Assembly (NCBI GenBank): GCA_013152545.1
Contig: JAADGF010000086.1
Span: forward strand, 1 to 61,397
Direction: 5' to 3'
Length of the DNA: 61,397 bases
Source of the DNA: Gammaproteobacteria bacterium
Lineage (GTDB): Bacteria > Pseudomonadota > Gammaproteobacteria > SZUA-152
Each line of letters opens with the position of its first letter. The stretch's first letter is position 1. Made by a program: the position numbers and the translations under genes. Shown in pieces: positions 53,224-61,397 of the stretch. The notes under the pieces were generated by a model, which searched no databases, was not told the origin of the DNA, and saw nothing but the letters and a program-made list of their open reading frames with translations.

Positions 53224-56196
53224 CTAACGGCTAATCTCGTAAGTATTTATGTCTGTGCCAGCATTCATGTTGCGTTCTGACATACTGGGGATATTGGTTT
53301 CACCCGCATCATGGCGAAAGCTTATTTCTATATTTTGATTCACCTGCCAAGTAATGCTTTTATCATTCCAGTTTGGTGTATAACTTGAGAATGAACTAAG
53401 GTTGGAAACATTGTCATTGTACAGCGCCAGCGCGGGTGTCGTGACTTGTTTGGTGATGGTGATGGAATGATCCGTTGGAATTTTATACCAGCCATTAATG
53501 GCCGTTATGGGTTCTGCGGTGTTGTTGTTAAAGACACTGAAGCTACTGGTGGAAAACGTCGGTGTATCGGGAACGATTGTTTCTGACAGGGTTGGTTTTG
53601 GGTAACCTGTGACAGATTCGTGACTAAAGGTTTGCCGTTGTTGGAAGTAACGTTTCGATGGGCAAGTGATAATGGAGGGGGTGGTGCTATTGTCTTCACT
53701 CTTCCAGTTGAAGACATAAGCGGCCGCGGGCGGGGTAAAACTAGCTGGACTCGCAATATAATCATATTCGTAGTTTAAGGTTTTTGATGCGATTTTAATC
53801 GAGGCTGATGTGTATTCCTCGTCAAAGTCCGGCGTATCAATCCATACGGTAGCAGGGGGTGTGGTTGGTAGGTTGTCACTAAAAACTGCTTCTGGTGCGC
53901 CAAAACGAGGAGTAGGCACTTGTTTTAGTTGCCAAGCCTTGCCTGTCCAGTTGTACACTGTTGCGGTGTTCTCCCATTGCGTGATATCAGGGCATGGTTC
54001 CGTTGTGGTCATTAAACCCACTCGCCATTCGGTGTTGGTTTTTAGTCGGACTAAGTGTTCTCGCACCAACTGTTCAACTTGTTGCTCAACGGTATGACGT
54101 GAATTGTCGGCAAAATTAATATAAAAGGCCTTGCTGGTGTTATTGGTGAATGTGTAAGTGGTGCTGGGGAATTCCAGGTTATTAAGCTCACTTCGTTTGT
54201 CGAATGCCGTATTCGTAAAGTCATCATTTTTTAGCCCCGTCACCTCGATATTCGTGTTTTCTATAAACGTGGCGGGTACATAAATATCGGCGTGGAAATC
54301 GAATACCACCTGGCTTAGATTTCCGACAGAATCGCTGACTTCTATTCGTACCTGGTGGACATCTTCCCGGGAGGATTGGTGCCAGTTTAACGATAGCATT
54401 TCGGACACCAGCGGCACTAAATATTCATCATTGACCGCAGGTAACACACGTAAGGCAGTTAGGATTTCACCATTTTTTTCATACTGTATGCGCACGGTTA
54501 TGTCGGTAGCTGCTGTGGTTGCATCAGGTCCCATCTGGTCAGAGACGTTCAGTGCAAAAAACGGTATCGCGTTGTTGTTTAATGCCTGACGAGTAATGGG
54601 AACGCCGGTGAGGTCAATGTGGCTTGTTTCGAAGAAAAGGGGAGTGGTATTGGAGTCTTGTAATGGGCGTTCGAAAAAATCGCCGTTACCATTTGAAAAA
54701 CGAGCAAGGCTATGTTTGTCGGTCGTATCGATAACGGGAGGGATTGTGTCTAGGTAGATGATGGTTTCGGTATTATGTTGGTTACCCGCAAAATCGAAAA
54801 TGTTAATGGGAATGGTGTTTTTTCCGGGCGTTATATCAATCGTCGCAGTCCAGGTATCATTGTCTAATAGAGTGGCTTGTTGTTCCATTACCACCACGGT
54901 TTGGACGCCAGCGGCATTGTCACTGTAGGTGCCAGTAAGCTGTGTAGTTGTTCGATTGGTGACGAGCGGGGAGGTGACGTTGATTGCGGGCGCTGTATTA
55001 TCGAAGCGGGCCACAAAGTCAATGAATGCTTCATTGCCCAGTATATCGACGGCGGTCAGGCGAATCTGGTATTCATCGTCGGGATAAGGGGTTGTGTCAA
55101 TGCTTAGTGGGCTTACTGGTTGTATTTCTCCTACCTTTTCATTATTGATTGATACCTCGATACGTTCTGCACCCAGAAATCCGCCAATATCCACACTAAC
55201 CGGAAATAATCCACTAAAATAACCATCAACCGCTTGTGTCAGGGTTAGCAAGGGTGCTTGTTCTTTTAGGTCTAATGGAGGCGATTCACCAAGTAAGGTG
55301 CTGGTTCCTGAGGCGATCGCTTCGGCGGATGATTGTAGGTCAGCAATTTGTAAACCGGTTTTGTTTTCAGCGCGATTGGCGATTGCCAGCATATGTAACG
55401 AAAACGCAGCACGGTAAGCATCTTCATTCAATGGTACAACACCAACGGCGAGGGGCATTAACGCGGTACCAGCCTTGTTGTTACCAGCGCCATTTAGCCG
55501 TCCATCAAAACGGATATCATTGTAAGCTATTTGTGCCAGTCCGATGGAGGTATAAACGGTATGTGGTATGACTTGGTTTTTAGTGCTGGCCCAGGCCGTC
55601 CAGTTTGAGAGCCCCGCCAGATAAAAGCCATACAGAGCATCATCATTAAGGCTGGAAAGGGCGTTGTTCTGGTTAGTGATATCAAGGGGACGTCTGTTTT
55701 GTGTGTCAATTGCGAAGAATTCATTAATGTCATTGTTGGCATTTTCAATTGCCTGGATTGCCGTAAAACCTTTGTCAATGTTGTATTCCGCCAGGCCGGT
55801 TGCTAAGTGTGTCAGCGGTGTGACGATGACATGTAGGGGTTGTTGTGATTGATAACGTGCAACGGCACGTAAGTTTTGTCCATCGGTTAAAGCAACGTCG
55901 GTGCCGCTTGCTTGTTCCTTGTAATGGCCACCACTTACTTCGATGAGAATTGGGCGGTTCAGTGATCGTATTTCCACGGAATAGGCACCTGTTTCATCAG
56001 TGACGGCGCCGCCCAGCCTGATCCGGCGATTGTTGCCGAAAGTGTATACGGTTACTTGCGCGCCATTGATGACGCCAGCCATGACGTTGCCAGTGATTAT
56101 TCCTGGTGGGTGTTCAGGCGGCAGATCGGTGGTGTCACAACCCCAGAGAAAAAAACCTATCACCAGCAAAGTTAATTTTTTGTGCATCGTCATCAT
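53224..56196 (-). CDS. Very large surface lipoprotein with Ig-like domains
   Basis: 990 residues. The signal peptide ends in a lipobox (LLVIGFFLWGC, Cys about 20), then a carboxypeptidase-regulatory/SdrD-like domain (ITGNVMAGVINGAQVTVYTF), a helical region to about 330, and at least two Ig-like/bacterial surface repeats (about 340-490; FDNTAPAINVTSPLVTN, YLDTIPPVIDTTDKHS). The rest is beta-rich and unassigned. ATG 56196 is chosen because AAAGGA lies 6 nt upstream; a frame extends to 56217. It is the second gene of a two-gene unit with the beta-barrel protein (47 nt gap from the upstream stop to this start). Adhesin or matrix role is inferred. Confidence 0.82.
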   Translation of the reverse strand: MMTMHKKLTLLVIGFFLWGCDTTDLPPEHPPGIITGNVMAGVINGAQVTVYTFGNNRRIRLGGAVTDETGAYSVEIRSLNRPILIEVSGGHYKEQASGTDVALTDGQNLRAVARYQSQQPLHVIVTPLTHLATGLAEYNIDKGFTAIQAIENANNDINEFFAIDTQNRRPLDITNQNNALSSLNDDALYGFYLAGLSNWTAWASTKNQVIPHTVYTSIGLAQIAYNDIRFDGRLNGAGNNKAGTALMPLAVGVVPLNEDAYRAAFSLHMLAIANRAENKTGLQIADLQSSAEAIASGTSTLLGESPPLDLKEQAPLLTLTQAVDGYFSGLFPVSVDIGGFLGAERIEVSINNEKVGEIQPVSPLSIDTTPYPDDEYQIRLTAVDILGNEAFIDFVARFDNTAPAINVTSPLVTNRTTTQLTGTYSDNAAGVQTVVVMEQQATLLDNDTWTATIDITPGKNTIPINIFDFAGNQHNTETIIYLDTIPPVIDTTDKHSLARFSNGNGDFFERPLQDSNTTPLFFETSHIDLTGVPITRQALNNNAIPFFALNVSDQMGPDATTAATDITVRIQYEKNGEILTALRVLPAVNDEYLVPLVSEMLSLNWHQSSREDVHQVRIEVSDSVGNLSQVVFDFHADIYVPATFIENTNIEVTGLKNDDFTNTAFDKRSELNNLEFPSTTYTFTNNTSKAFYINFADNSRHTVEQQVEQLVREHLVRLKTNTEWRVGLMTTTEPCPDITQWENTATVYNWTGKAWQLKQVPTPRFGAPEAVFSDNLPTTPPATVWIDTPDFDEEYTSASIKIASKTLNYEYDYIASPASFTPPAAAYVFNWKSEDNSTTPSIITCPSKRYFQQRQTFSHESVTGYPKPTLSETIVPDTPTFSTSSFSVFNNNTAEPITAINGWYKIPTDHSITITKQVTTPALALYNDNVSNLSSFSSYTPNWNDKSITWQVNQNIEISFRHDAGETNIPSMSERNMNAGTDINTYEISR

Positions 56197-56243
56197 GTTT
56201 ATCCTTTCCTTAAACATATCGCTGAAACTTAACTGTATCCCTA

Positions 56244-56879
56244 TTAATATCGATAGAGTATTGCTACAGACGTTAAGAATTCTGAAATATCACCCGTTAT
56301 GGGCAGAGATTGTTCGAAATTAAGGCCGACACTCCAGTCGCGTGTCAGCGACCACTCGCTCAGCGCACTAAAGACCACCGCAGCGGTTGTTTCGCTACGG
56401 TCCGGGAATGTTTCCAGCAAAAAACCTTCTTCATCCACAGTATGACGTACAGTATATTGTGCTCGGGATACATCAATACCGATGCCAAACCAGGGAGCCC
56501 AGGCGTGAGTTAGTCTGAGGCTTTTTTGTAACGAAAAGCGTACACCAAAACGTGTGGCATCCTGCCCTGTATTGTCAGTGCTTGCATCCAGTTTGGTTTT
56601 TAAATAATAGAGTGTTGTCCAGTAGCGAATATCCGTTACCAGCCAGTCTGTGTAAATGAGGCTGGTAGGTTGCACCCCCCATTTTGTTGATGAACCGGTT
56701 TCTGGGTCATCGACAGAAACGTTAGCCGCACCGATGGCATAACCTACTTTAGCGGTGCTCTTTGGTAGCCCAAGTGGTGCGGCGTGTACTGAATTAATAA
56801 TAATATATGATAAACATGCCAGGGTCAGGCGTTTTTTTATACCTAAATAGGAAATTGGAATAACCTTGGTTTGTAGCAC
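56244..56879 (-). CDS. Small outer-membrane beta-barrel-like protein
   Basis: 211 residues. Signal peptide (RLTLACLSYIIINSVHA, cleavage before APLGLP), then alternating strands with aromatic ends, finishing in a C-terminal aromatic (TSVAILYRY) as in outer-membrane proteins. The GTG start has AGGGAG 8 nt upstream. It precedes the giant lipoprotein gene with the same orientation, so the two may act together at the outer membrane. No named family recognised. Confidence 0.78.
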   Translation of the reverse strand: MLQTKVIPISYLGIKKRLTLACLSYIIINSVHAAPLGLPKSTAKVGYAIGAANVSVDDPETGSSTKWGVQPTSLIYTDWLVTDIRYWTTLYYLKTKLDASTDNTGQDATRFGVRFSLQKSLRLTHAWAPWFGIGIDVSRAQYTVRHTVDEEGFLLETFPDRSETTAAVVFSALSEWSLTRDWSVGLNFEQSLPITGDISEFLTSVAILYRY

Positions 56880-57108
56880 GTTAAAACTCCCTGCGCGCGT
56901 AGCGCGATTGTTTGGAGGTTGCCTGAAAATAGTGATGGGCGACTGATTGGCCCGTTGTTACGATCATTGAAGGCCAAGAGTAAGCCTCAAGATAAAAAAA
57001 TCTCGGTAACACTTGATTGCACTTAACATAGCCTTAATGGCGCTTGATAACAACAGGTCAATCAGGTTTTGAACGCTGTTAATCCATCTGTTTTCCTCAA
57101 GCAGTCTC

Positions 57109-58293
57109 CTAGTTGTTGTAGTGATAGTTAAGTGTTTTAATCAATAATTTTTGTCCATTTTTTTCAACGTCGATACTGATATTACCTGCGTAGCTTGTTA
57201 CTTTTGCAGCACCTTTTTCCCGCACTAACAGCTGGAATTTTCCTTTACCATATTGCCGTTTATCGGTTTCAGTCCAGCGAACACTGCTTATGCGCATTTT
57301 TCGTATATCGGTAATGTGAAATAATTTTCGATAATCTTCTTCTATGTTCTTGAGGTTCGTTTCTTGATTGCTGCGCATGTTCTCGGCGAAGATGCTTACT
57401 AAGCGCGTGAGATCCCCTGCTTCATAAGCCTGCATGAATTTTGATAACAGTGTATTTAATTCTGCCGTAGTAATATGCCCGTCAGGTATGCTGGCTGATA
57501 TCTTAGCGGAATCACGATTGTTGATGCCGTGTTGTTGCGCTGCGGTTTTGTTTTTTTCGATGGATGTGTTTATTGCTGCTTTTTTGTTGTTTGGTGATGT
57601 TGGTTTAGGTGCTGCTGCTGTTTTGGGTTTAATCTGTTGTTGTGGCGGCAGACGTTTTGGAGCGGTAGTATTTGATGTTTTTTTAGTCTTGTGTGCCGTG
57701 TTCCGTGAAGGGTATTGTGTTGCATGGTTACTGGGTATTACTTGTTCTGTTTCTTCGTTGATTGACGCATCATCAATTGTGATGCCAGTAATTGCTGCTG
57801 CAATTGCCATTTCTTCATTGGTTAACGTAATCTGATTGTCATTTATGGCAGCCGTCGGTGAGAATTCTCTGGCAAATACTTGATCGTAGACATCATCCAG
57901 TTTCTCGTTATTTCTGGTGTTTTGCTTGTTGCCCGATGGCGTCGTCGTTTCGTTATCGGCGTTATTAACTGACTCAAGAACTGACGATTGTGAAGTTTTC
58001 ACTTTGGTCGATGCAATTTCTTGCTGAAGCGCCGATGGGCGCACAGTTCCTTCATCAAGTGGACTATTATTGTTGGTGGAAAACGGACGAGTGGTTGTAC
58101 TAAATGTGAATGTGTCAGTAATGTTTGCTTTTAAGCGGCTGATGGTAACGCCATGGTTGTTGTTATTGTGGTTACCACTAAACGAGAGATCCAAAATAAA
58201 TGCAATAACAACAAACACCGTAACGCCTGTGATCATTACAGTTAGTTGTTTCCAGCTTTTGGAAGGATGGTTTAGGGGGGGTGCGTTAATCAT
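57109..58293 (-). CDS. Single-pass membrane protein with C-terminal NTF2-like domain
   Basis: 394 residues from ATG 58293. One membrane helix (LTVMITGVTVFVVIAFILDL) is followed by a long disordered Ser/Thr/Asn-rich region, then an NTF2/SnoaL-like domain at about 280-394 (LNTLLSKFMQAYEAGDLTRL, SIFAENMRSNQETNLKNIE, DYRKLFHITDIRKMRISSVRW). The latter aligns position for position with both C-terminal domains of the export ATPase at 8288-12415. The frame is open to 58353 (TTG). Function unknown; the shared domain suggests a common periplasmic ligand or partner. Confidence 0.8.
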   Translation of the reverse strand: MINAPPLNHPSKSWKQLTVMITGVTVFVVIAFILDLSFSGNHNNNNHGVTISRLKANITDTFTFSTTTRPFSTNNNSPLDEGTVRPSALQQEIASTKVKTSQSSVLESVNNADNETTTPSGNKQNTRNNEKLDDVYDQVFAREFSPTAAINDNQITLTNEEMAIAAAITGITIDDASINEETEQVIPSNHATQYPSRNTAHKTKKTSNTTAPKRLPPQQQIKPKTAAAPKPTSPNNKKAAINTSIEKNKTAAQQHGINNRDSAKISASIPDGHITTAELNTLLSKFMQAYEAGDLTRLVSIFAENMRSNQETNLKNIEEDYRKLFHITDIRKMRISSVRWTETDKRQYGKGKFQLLVREKGAAKVTSYAGNISIDVEKNGQKLLIKTLNYHYNN

Positions 58294-59264
58294 AACTATT
58301 TGGTTTTGAGTTTTCTGGTTTGGGGTTATCTTTAATAGGTTAATTAGCGGCAAGAAAATTAAAGAGTAACCCGTTTTTGCCGGTGTTTATTCATGATTAA
58401 AAGACAACGTACTCGATAAGATGGCGCAAAGCAATGTTAGTTCCAATGCATTGAATGCGCATGGGATTTGCTAACGTAGAAAGTACTCTTCTTGTATTCT
58501 CTAAAGCAGAATATTTTACGTTTTTAAATCACTTTGAGTGCTATGGGGGCAGCGCGTACTTACATCGTATCCTCAATATTAAGTGCAGGCATGTCGATGC
58601 ATATGCAGCTCATTATAAGCGTTTATTGATGTGGCGTTTACGAAATAATATACTTCGGGTTGGGTGCAAGCCATTGCAAACTAATCGGCATTAAGTAAGA
58701 GCTTGGCAGCGGTAGTGTCGTCATATGTTTTTAGTGATAATCTTGATGTTTTTTATGCGTACGGTTATGCGCAGGGTAGGTCTGCTTAAAAGTAAGAAAG
58801 CCATTATTCAAGTTGCTCAGATATCAAAATAGTGTTGAGTCAGTTTTTGCTGCGACGAAACACATGACAGATAAAGCGATTATTGCACAAATGCAAAACG
58901 CCACATACACCTAAATCTCAAACGTTATGGGTATCGAGTAAGTGCTTCGAATCATATACCACGCATGAGTGAAAATTGCTTAAGCTATTTGCTTTTACAT
59001 GAATATTGTTTGCAGGATGTGGGGTAATGCGTTCTTAATGGTAGGATTCAATGTAAGTGACTTGCTTGAATAAAGCGTGCTAGATGTTAAATAAATATAG
59101 AAAGTGTATGAGAGGTGAAATTAACCGTTGGTTATACTATCTTACTTAAAATAAGATGTATAATCCTTTCCCACGGTATTCTGTATTATCGTTATTAGGC
59201 TGTACGATAGAAAACTTATTTGATATAAAAACCAATATAAAACAAGGCAAGTAAAGGAGAGGTG
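58294..59264. other. Intergenic, contains solo MITE end
   Basis: About 970 bp. A 79-codon ORF at 58455-58694 shows no family resemblance and no ribosome binding site. A solo terminal repeat lies at 58905-58934. AAGGAGA (59254-59260) serves vgrG. Confidence 0.35.
58905..58934. repeat. Solo terminal repeat of the TATACCCATAACG family (copy E)
   Basis: Reads ACACCTAAATCTCAAACG then TTATGGGTAT, identical to the right arm of copy D apart from one base. No partner arm was found within 300 bp. Confidence 0.75.
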
Positions 59265-61346
59265 ATGGGGGAGTTCAACGGTAATACTGCGTTATTAACC
59301 TTTGAAATCAAGGGGGAAGCAGCGTCATTTCGAGTAGTTCAGTGTCACGGTAAGGAGGCAAATTCCGCTTTATATGAATACACCGTTCATTTAGTTTGCA
59401 AAAATACCGAGCGGCGCATCCTTGTTGCCAACGTGTTAGCCCGGTCTGCTACCCTTACTGTGCTTGATGAGCAGGGCGATACCGCACGTTATGTCCATGG
59501 TGCAGTGGTTAGCTTTACTCAAGGTGAAGAAAGCGACCGTTGGACACACTACACACTTATTTTACGCCCACAAGCGTGGCGTTTAACGCTACGCCAGGAT
59601 TGCCGAATTTTCCAACAACAAGCCGTACCAGACATTATCAAAGCGGTATTGCTAGGTGCTGGCTTGCCCACTGATAATTACCGTTTTGCTTTGTATCTTA
59701 GCTATGAACCCCGCAATTATTGTGTACAATACCAAGAAACCGACCTTGATTTCATTGAGCGTCTGATGCGAGAGGAAGGCATCTTTTACTTCTTTGAACA
59801 CCATGCAGATCAACATGTTATGGTGTTCAGCGATGCTTACCAAATCCACGTTGATATTCAAAGTCCGGCTGAAATTCGTTACCAGCACCCAACCGGGTTA
59901 GTACCCGAAGAAGACAGCGTGTATCCGTTTACCCATACCCAGTTAATTCAAACCGGTCAGGTTAGCCTCCAAGATTTTAATTTTGAAAAACCCGCGTTGA
60001 GTTTGCAAACCAACCAGCAACATGACATTGACCAGGACCTTGAAGTCTATGACTATCCAGGACGCTACCCCCTGCCGGAGTCAGGCAGCCGCTATGCCAG
60101 TGTGCGTCTGGAAGCCCTGCAAGTACGGCGTAACTTAACGTGCGGTAGTACTGACTGTCGACGTTTCATGGCCGGGCACCGCTTTACCCTAGATCAACAC
60201 CCGTACCCTGACATGAATCAGCGCTATGTCTTAACATCCGTTAAAATATCAGCCAAACAACCGCAAGTCCTGGATGAGGAAGCGGGCAATGATTGCTGTC
60301 ACTACCAAGTCGATTTTGAATGCATCCCTGCCGAGACCCCCTTTCGTGCAGCCGACGACCCCAGTAAACCCAAACCCATGATCACCGGGGTACAAACCGC
60401 CATCGTGGTGGGGCCAGCAGGGGAAGAAATCTACGTGGATGAACACGGTCGGGTTAAAGTGCAGTTTCACTGGGATCGCAACGGACAAAATAATGATCGA
60501 AGCTCGTGCTGGATAAGAGTTAGTCAACTGTGGGCGGGTGAGCAATGGGGGGCAATGTTCATTCCCCGCATCGGTCAGGAAGTGATTGTCGATTTTGTGG
60601 ACGGTGATCCCGATCGACCTATCATTACTGGACGTGTGTATCACGGCATCAATATGCCGCCGTACAATTTGCCCGCAGAAAAAACCAAAAGTACGATAAA
60701 GACTCGCAGTAGTCCTGGCGGTACAGCTGAGAACTTCAACGAGTTGCGTTTTGAAGACAAAAAAGGCGAAGAAGAAATTTACATTCATGCCGAAAAGAAC
60801 CAAAAAAACGTTGTAAAAAACAACGAAACCACCCGAGTGGGTTATAATCGCCGTGAAAACGTGGGGCACAATGAAACCATAGCCATCGGTAATAACCGCA
60901 CTGAAACTGTTGAGGCTGACGAAACTATCACTATCGGTGGTAATCAAACCGAACTGATCAAATGCAACAAAGCCGAAACCATTGCCATTGCTAAGGCTCT
61001 GAGCATTGGTGCGGGGTATCAAGTCAGTGTTGGTGCAGCGATGAATGAAACGGTTGCTGGTGCAAAGATGGAAGAAGTGGGTGCTTATCGGATGGAAGTG
61101 GTAGCTGCCTACAAAGAAACCACGGTAGGTGAAGATTTCACTGTTACTGTGGATAATAAATATGCGCTGGAAGGGAAAAAAGAAATTACGATCAAATCAG
61201 GCGCATCGTCGGTGAGCATGAAAGAAGATGGCAAAATTGAAATCAGTGGAACGGATGTAACCTTTAAAACCGCAGCAGGGAAGATCCATATCGATGCGGG
61301 TGGTATCATTACCATTAAAGGTGCCATGGTCAAAATTAATACATGA
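59265..61346 (+). CDS. vgrG: Type VI secretion tip protein VgrG (TssI)
   Basis: 693 residues from ATG 59265, with AAGGAGA 4 nt before. The gp27-like base (to about 390) shows YCVQYQETDLDFIERLMREEGIFYFFEH. The gp5 OB-fold follows (VDEHGRVKVQFHWDRNG, WAGEQWGAMFIPRIGQEVIVDFVDGDPDRPII). The C-terminus is the gp5 needle of short repeats (NETTRVG, NETIAIG, NRTETVEADETITIG). There is no additional effector domain, so it is a structural tip that carries cargo. The PAAR gene begins 21 nt later. No other T6SS genes are in the window. Confidence 0.96.
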   Translation: MGEFNGNTALLTFEIKGEAASFRVVQCHGKEANSALYEYTVHLVCKNTERRILVANVLARSATLTVLDEQGDTARYVHGAVVSFTQGEESDRWTHYTLILRPQAWRLTLRQDCRIFQQQAVPDIIKAVLLGAGLPTDNYRFALYLSYEPRNYCVQYQETDLDFIERLMREEGIFYFFEHHADQHVMVFSDAYQIHVDIQSPAEIRYQHPTGLVPEEDSVYPFTHTQLIQTGQVSLQDFNFEKPALSLQTNQQHDIDQDLEVYDYPGRYPLPESGSRYASVRLEALQVRRNLTCGSTDCRRFMAGHRFTLDQHPYPDMNQRYVLTSVKISAKQPQVLDEEAGNDCCHYQVDFECIPAETPFRAADDPSKPKPMITGVQTAIVVGPAGEEIYVDEHGRVKVQFHWDRNGQNNDRSSCWIRVSQLWAGEQWGAMFIPRIGQEVIVDFVDGDPDRPIITGRVYHGINMPPYNLPAEKTKSTIKTRSSPGGTAENFNELRFEDKKGEEEIYIHAEKNQKNVVKNNETTRVGYNRRENVGHNETIAIGNNRTETVEADETITIGGNQTELIKCNKAETIAIAKALSIGAGYQVSVGAAMNETVAGAKMEEVGAYRMEVVAAYKETTVGEDFTVTVDNKYALEGKKEITIKSGASSVSMKEDGKIEISGTDVTFKTAAGKIHIDAGGIITIKGAMVKINT

Positions 61347-61367
61347 TATATTTGCGAGGACAAACAA

Positions 61368-61397
61368 ATGAGTGGTAAACCCGCTGCGCGTGTCGGG
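61368..61397 (+). CDS. PAAR-domain protein, N-terminal fragment (runs off the window)
   Basis: ATG 61368 with GAGGA about 9 nt upstream reads MSGKPAARVG, the start of many PAAR proteins that sharpen the VgrG spike. Only 10 codons are visible; the call depends on this motif and the position just after vgrG. Confidence 0.7.
   Translation, partial: MSGKPAARVG

Noticed and set aside
58455-58694. 79-codon ORF upstream of vgrG
   Set aside because: No ribosome binding site or recognised motif; its composition looks random for this AT content.
60249-61022. 257-codon minus-strand ORF inside vgrG
   Set aside because: Antisense shadow of a strongly coding gene; hydrophobic composition reflects the complementary codons.

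Overview
The window looks like a chromosomal segment of a marine-type gammaproteobacterium of moderate to low GC. The evidence is the set of housekeeping genes (PanD, GalE, MtgA, YhcB/ZapG, a DUF3025 protein, tRNA-Leu(UAA)), a Yjb/Gfc-type exopolysaccharide secretion module and a VgrG/PAAR pair. A genus cannot be fixed from sequence reading alone.

Layout. (1) 1-4.6 kb is an accessory islet beside the 3' end of a tRNA-Leu gene: an integrase remnant, a ParD/ParE toxin-antitoxin pair, a REP-type transposase remnant, an AAA/DUF4143 ATPase with a perfect palindrome over its promoter, and decayed IS3 DNA. (2) 4.6-7.4 kb holds panD, a MITE, a secreted trypsin-like protease and galE. (3) 8.3-20.2 kb is a polysaccharide export module: a 1375-residue ExeA-like AAA ATPase fused to a DnaJ-like segment, a membrane anchor and two NTF2-like domains; a YjbE-like small secreted protein; YjbH; a large multi-SLBB export protein; and a Wzz-type chain-length protein. 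(4) 20.5-38.05 kb is a compact capsule/O-antigen synthesis locus, many of whose genes overlap by 1-17 nt. It encodes a sialic-acid-type nonulosonate route (NeuB, NeuC, NeuA-like), glycosyltransferases, acetyltransferases, methyltransferases, a Wzy-like polymerase/ligase, a Wzx-like flippase, a two-domain oxidoreductase, a heparinase II/III-like protein, an initiating sugar-phosphate transferase and a PglD/NeuD-like acetyltransferase. A gene fragment at 31.4-31.6 kb marks an old recombination point. (5) 38.2-48 kb carries envelope and housekeeping genes: glycine-zipper protein, lipoprotein cytochrome c, DUF3025, a beta-helix surface protein with a Gly-rich C-terminal anchor, PP2C phosphatase, MtgA and YhcB/ZapG. 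(6) 48.7-50.4 kb is an IS graveyard (IS4, primase-like, IS3 and IS66 fragments). (7) 50.5-58.3 kb holds an autotransporter, a very large Ig-like lipoprotein with a small beta-barrel partner, and a membrane protein sharing the NTF2-like domain of the export ATPase. (8) 59.3 kb to the end is an orphan VgrG followed by the start of a PAAR protein.

How it works together. Genes of regions 3 and 4 form one pathway: activated sugars (GalE, CMP-nonulosonate, oxidoreductase products) are assembled on undecaprenyl phosphate, flipped, polymerised, length-controlled and exported through the SLBB/YjbH machinery. The ExeA-like fusion ATPase probably organises or energises assembly.

Three or more families of short non-coding inverted-repeat elements (MITE-like) lie between genes. 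One supplies the stop codon of mtgA. The most unusual items are the AAA-J-NTF2 fusion and its distant NTF2 paralogue, the TATACCCATAACG MITE family, the predicted leaderless ATPase gene with a promoter palindrome, and G8 tracts at conserved Gly-Gly motifs of capsule genes.
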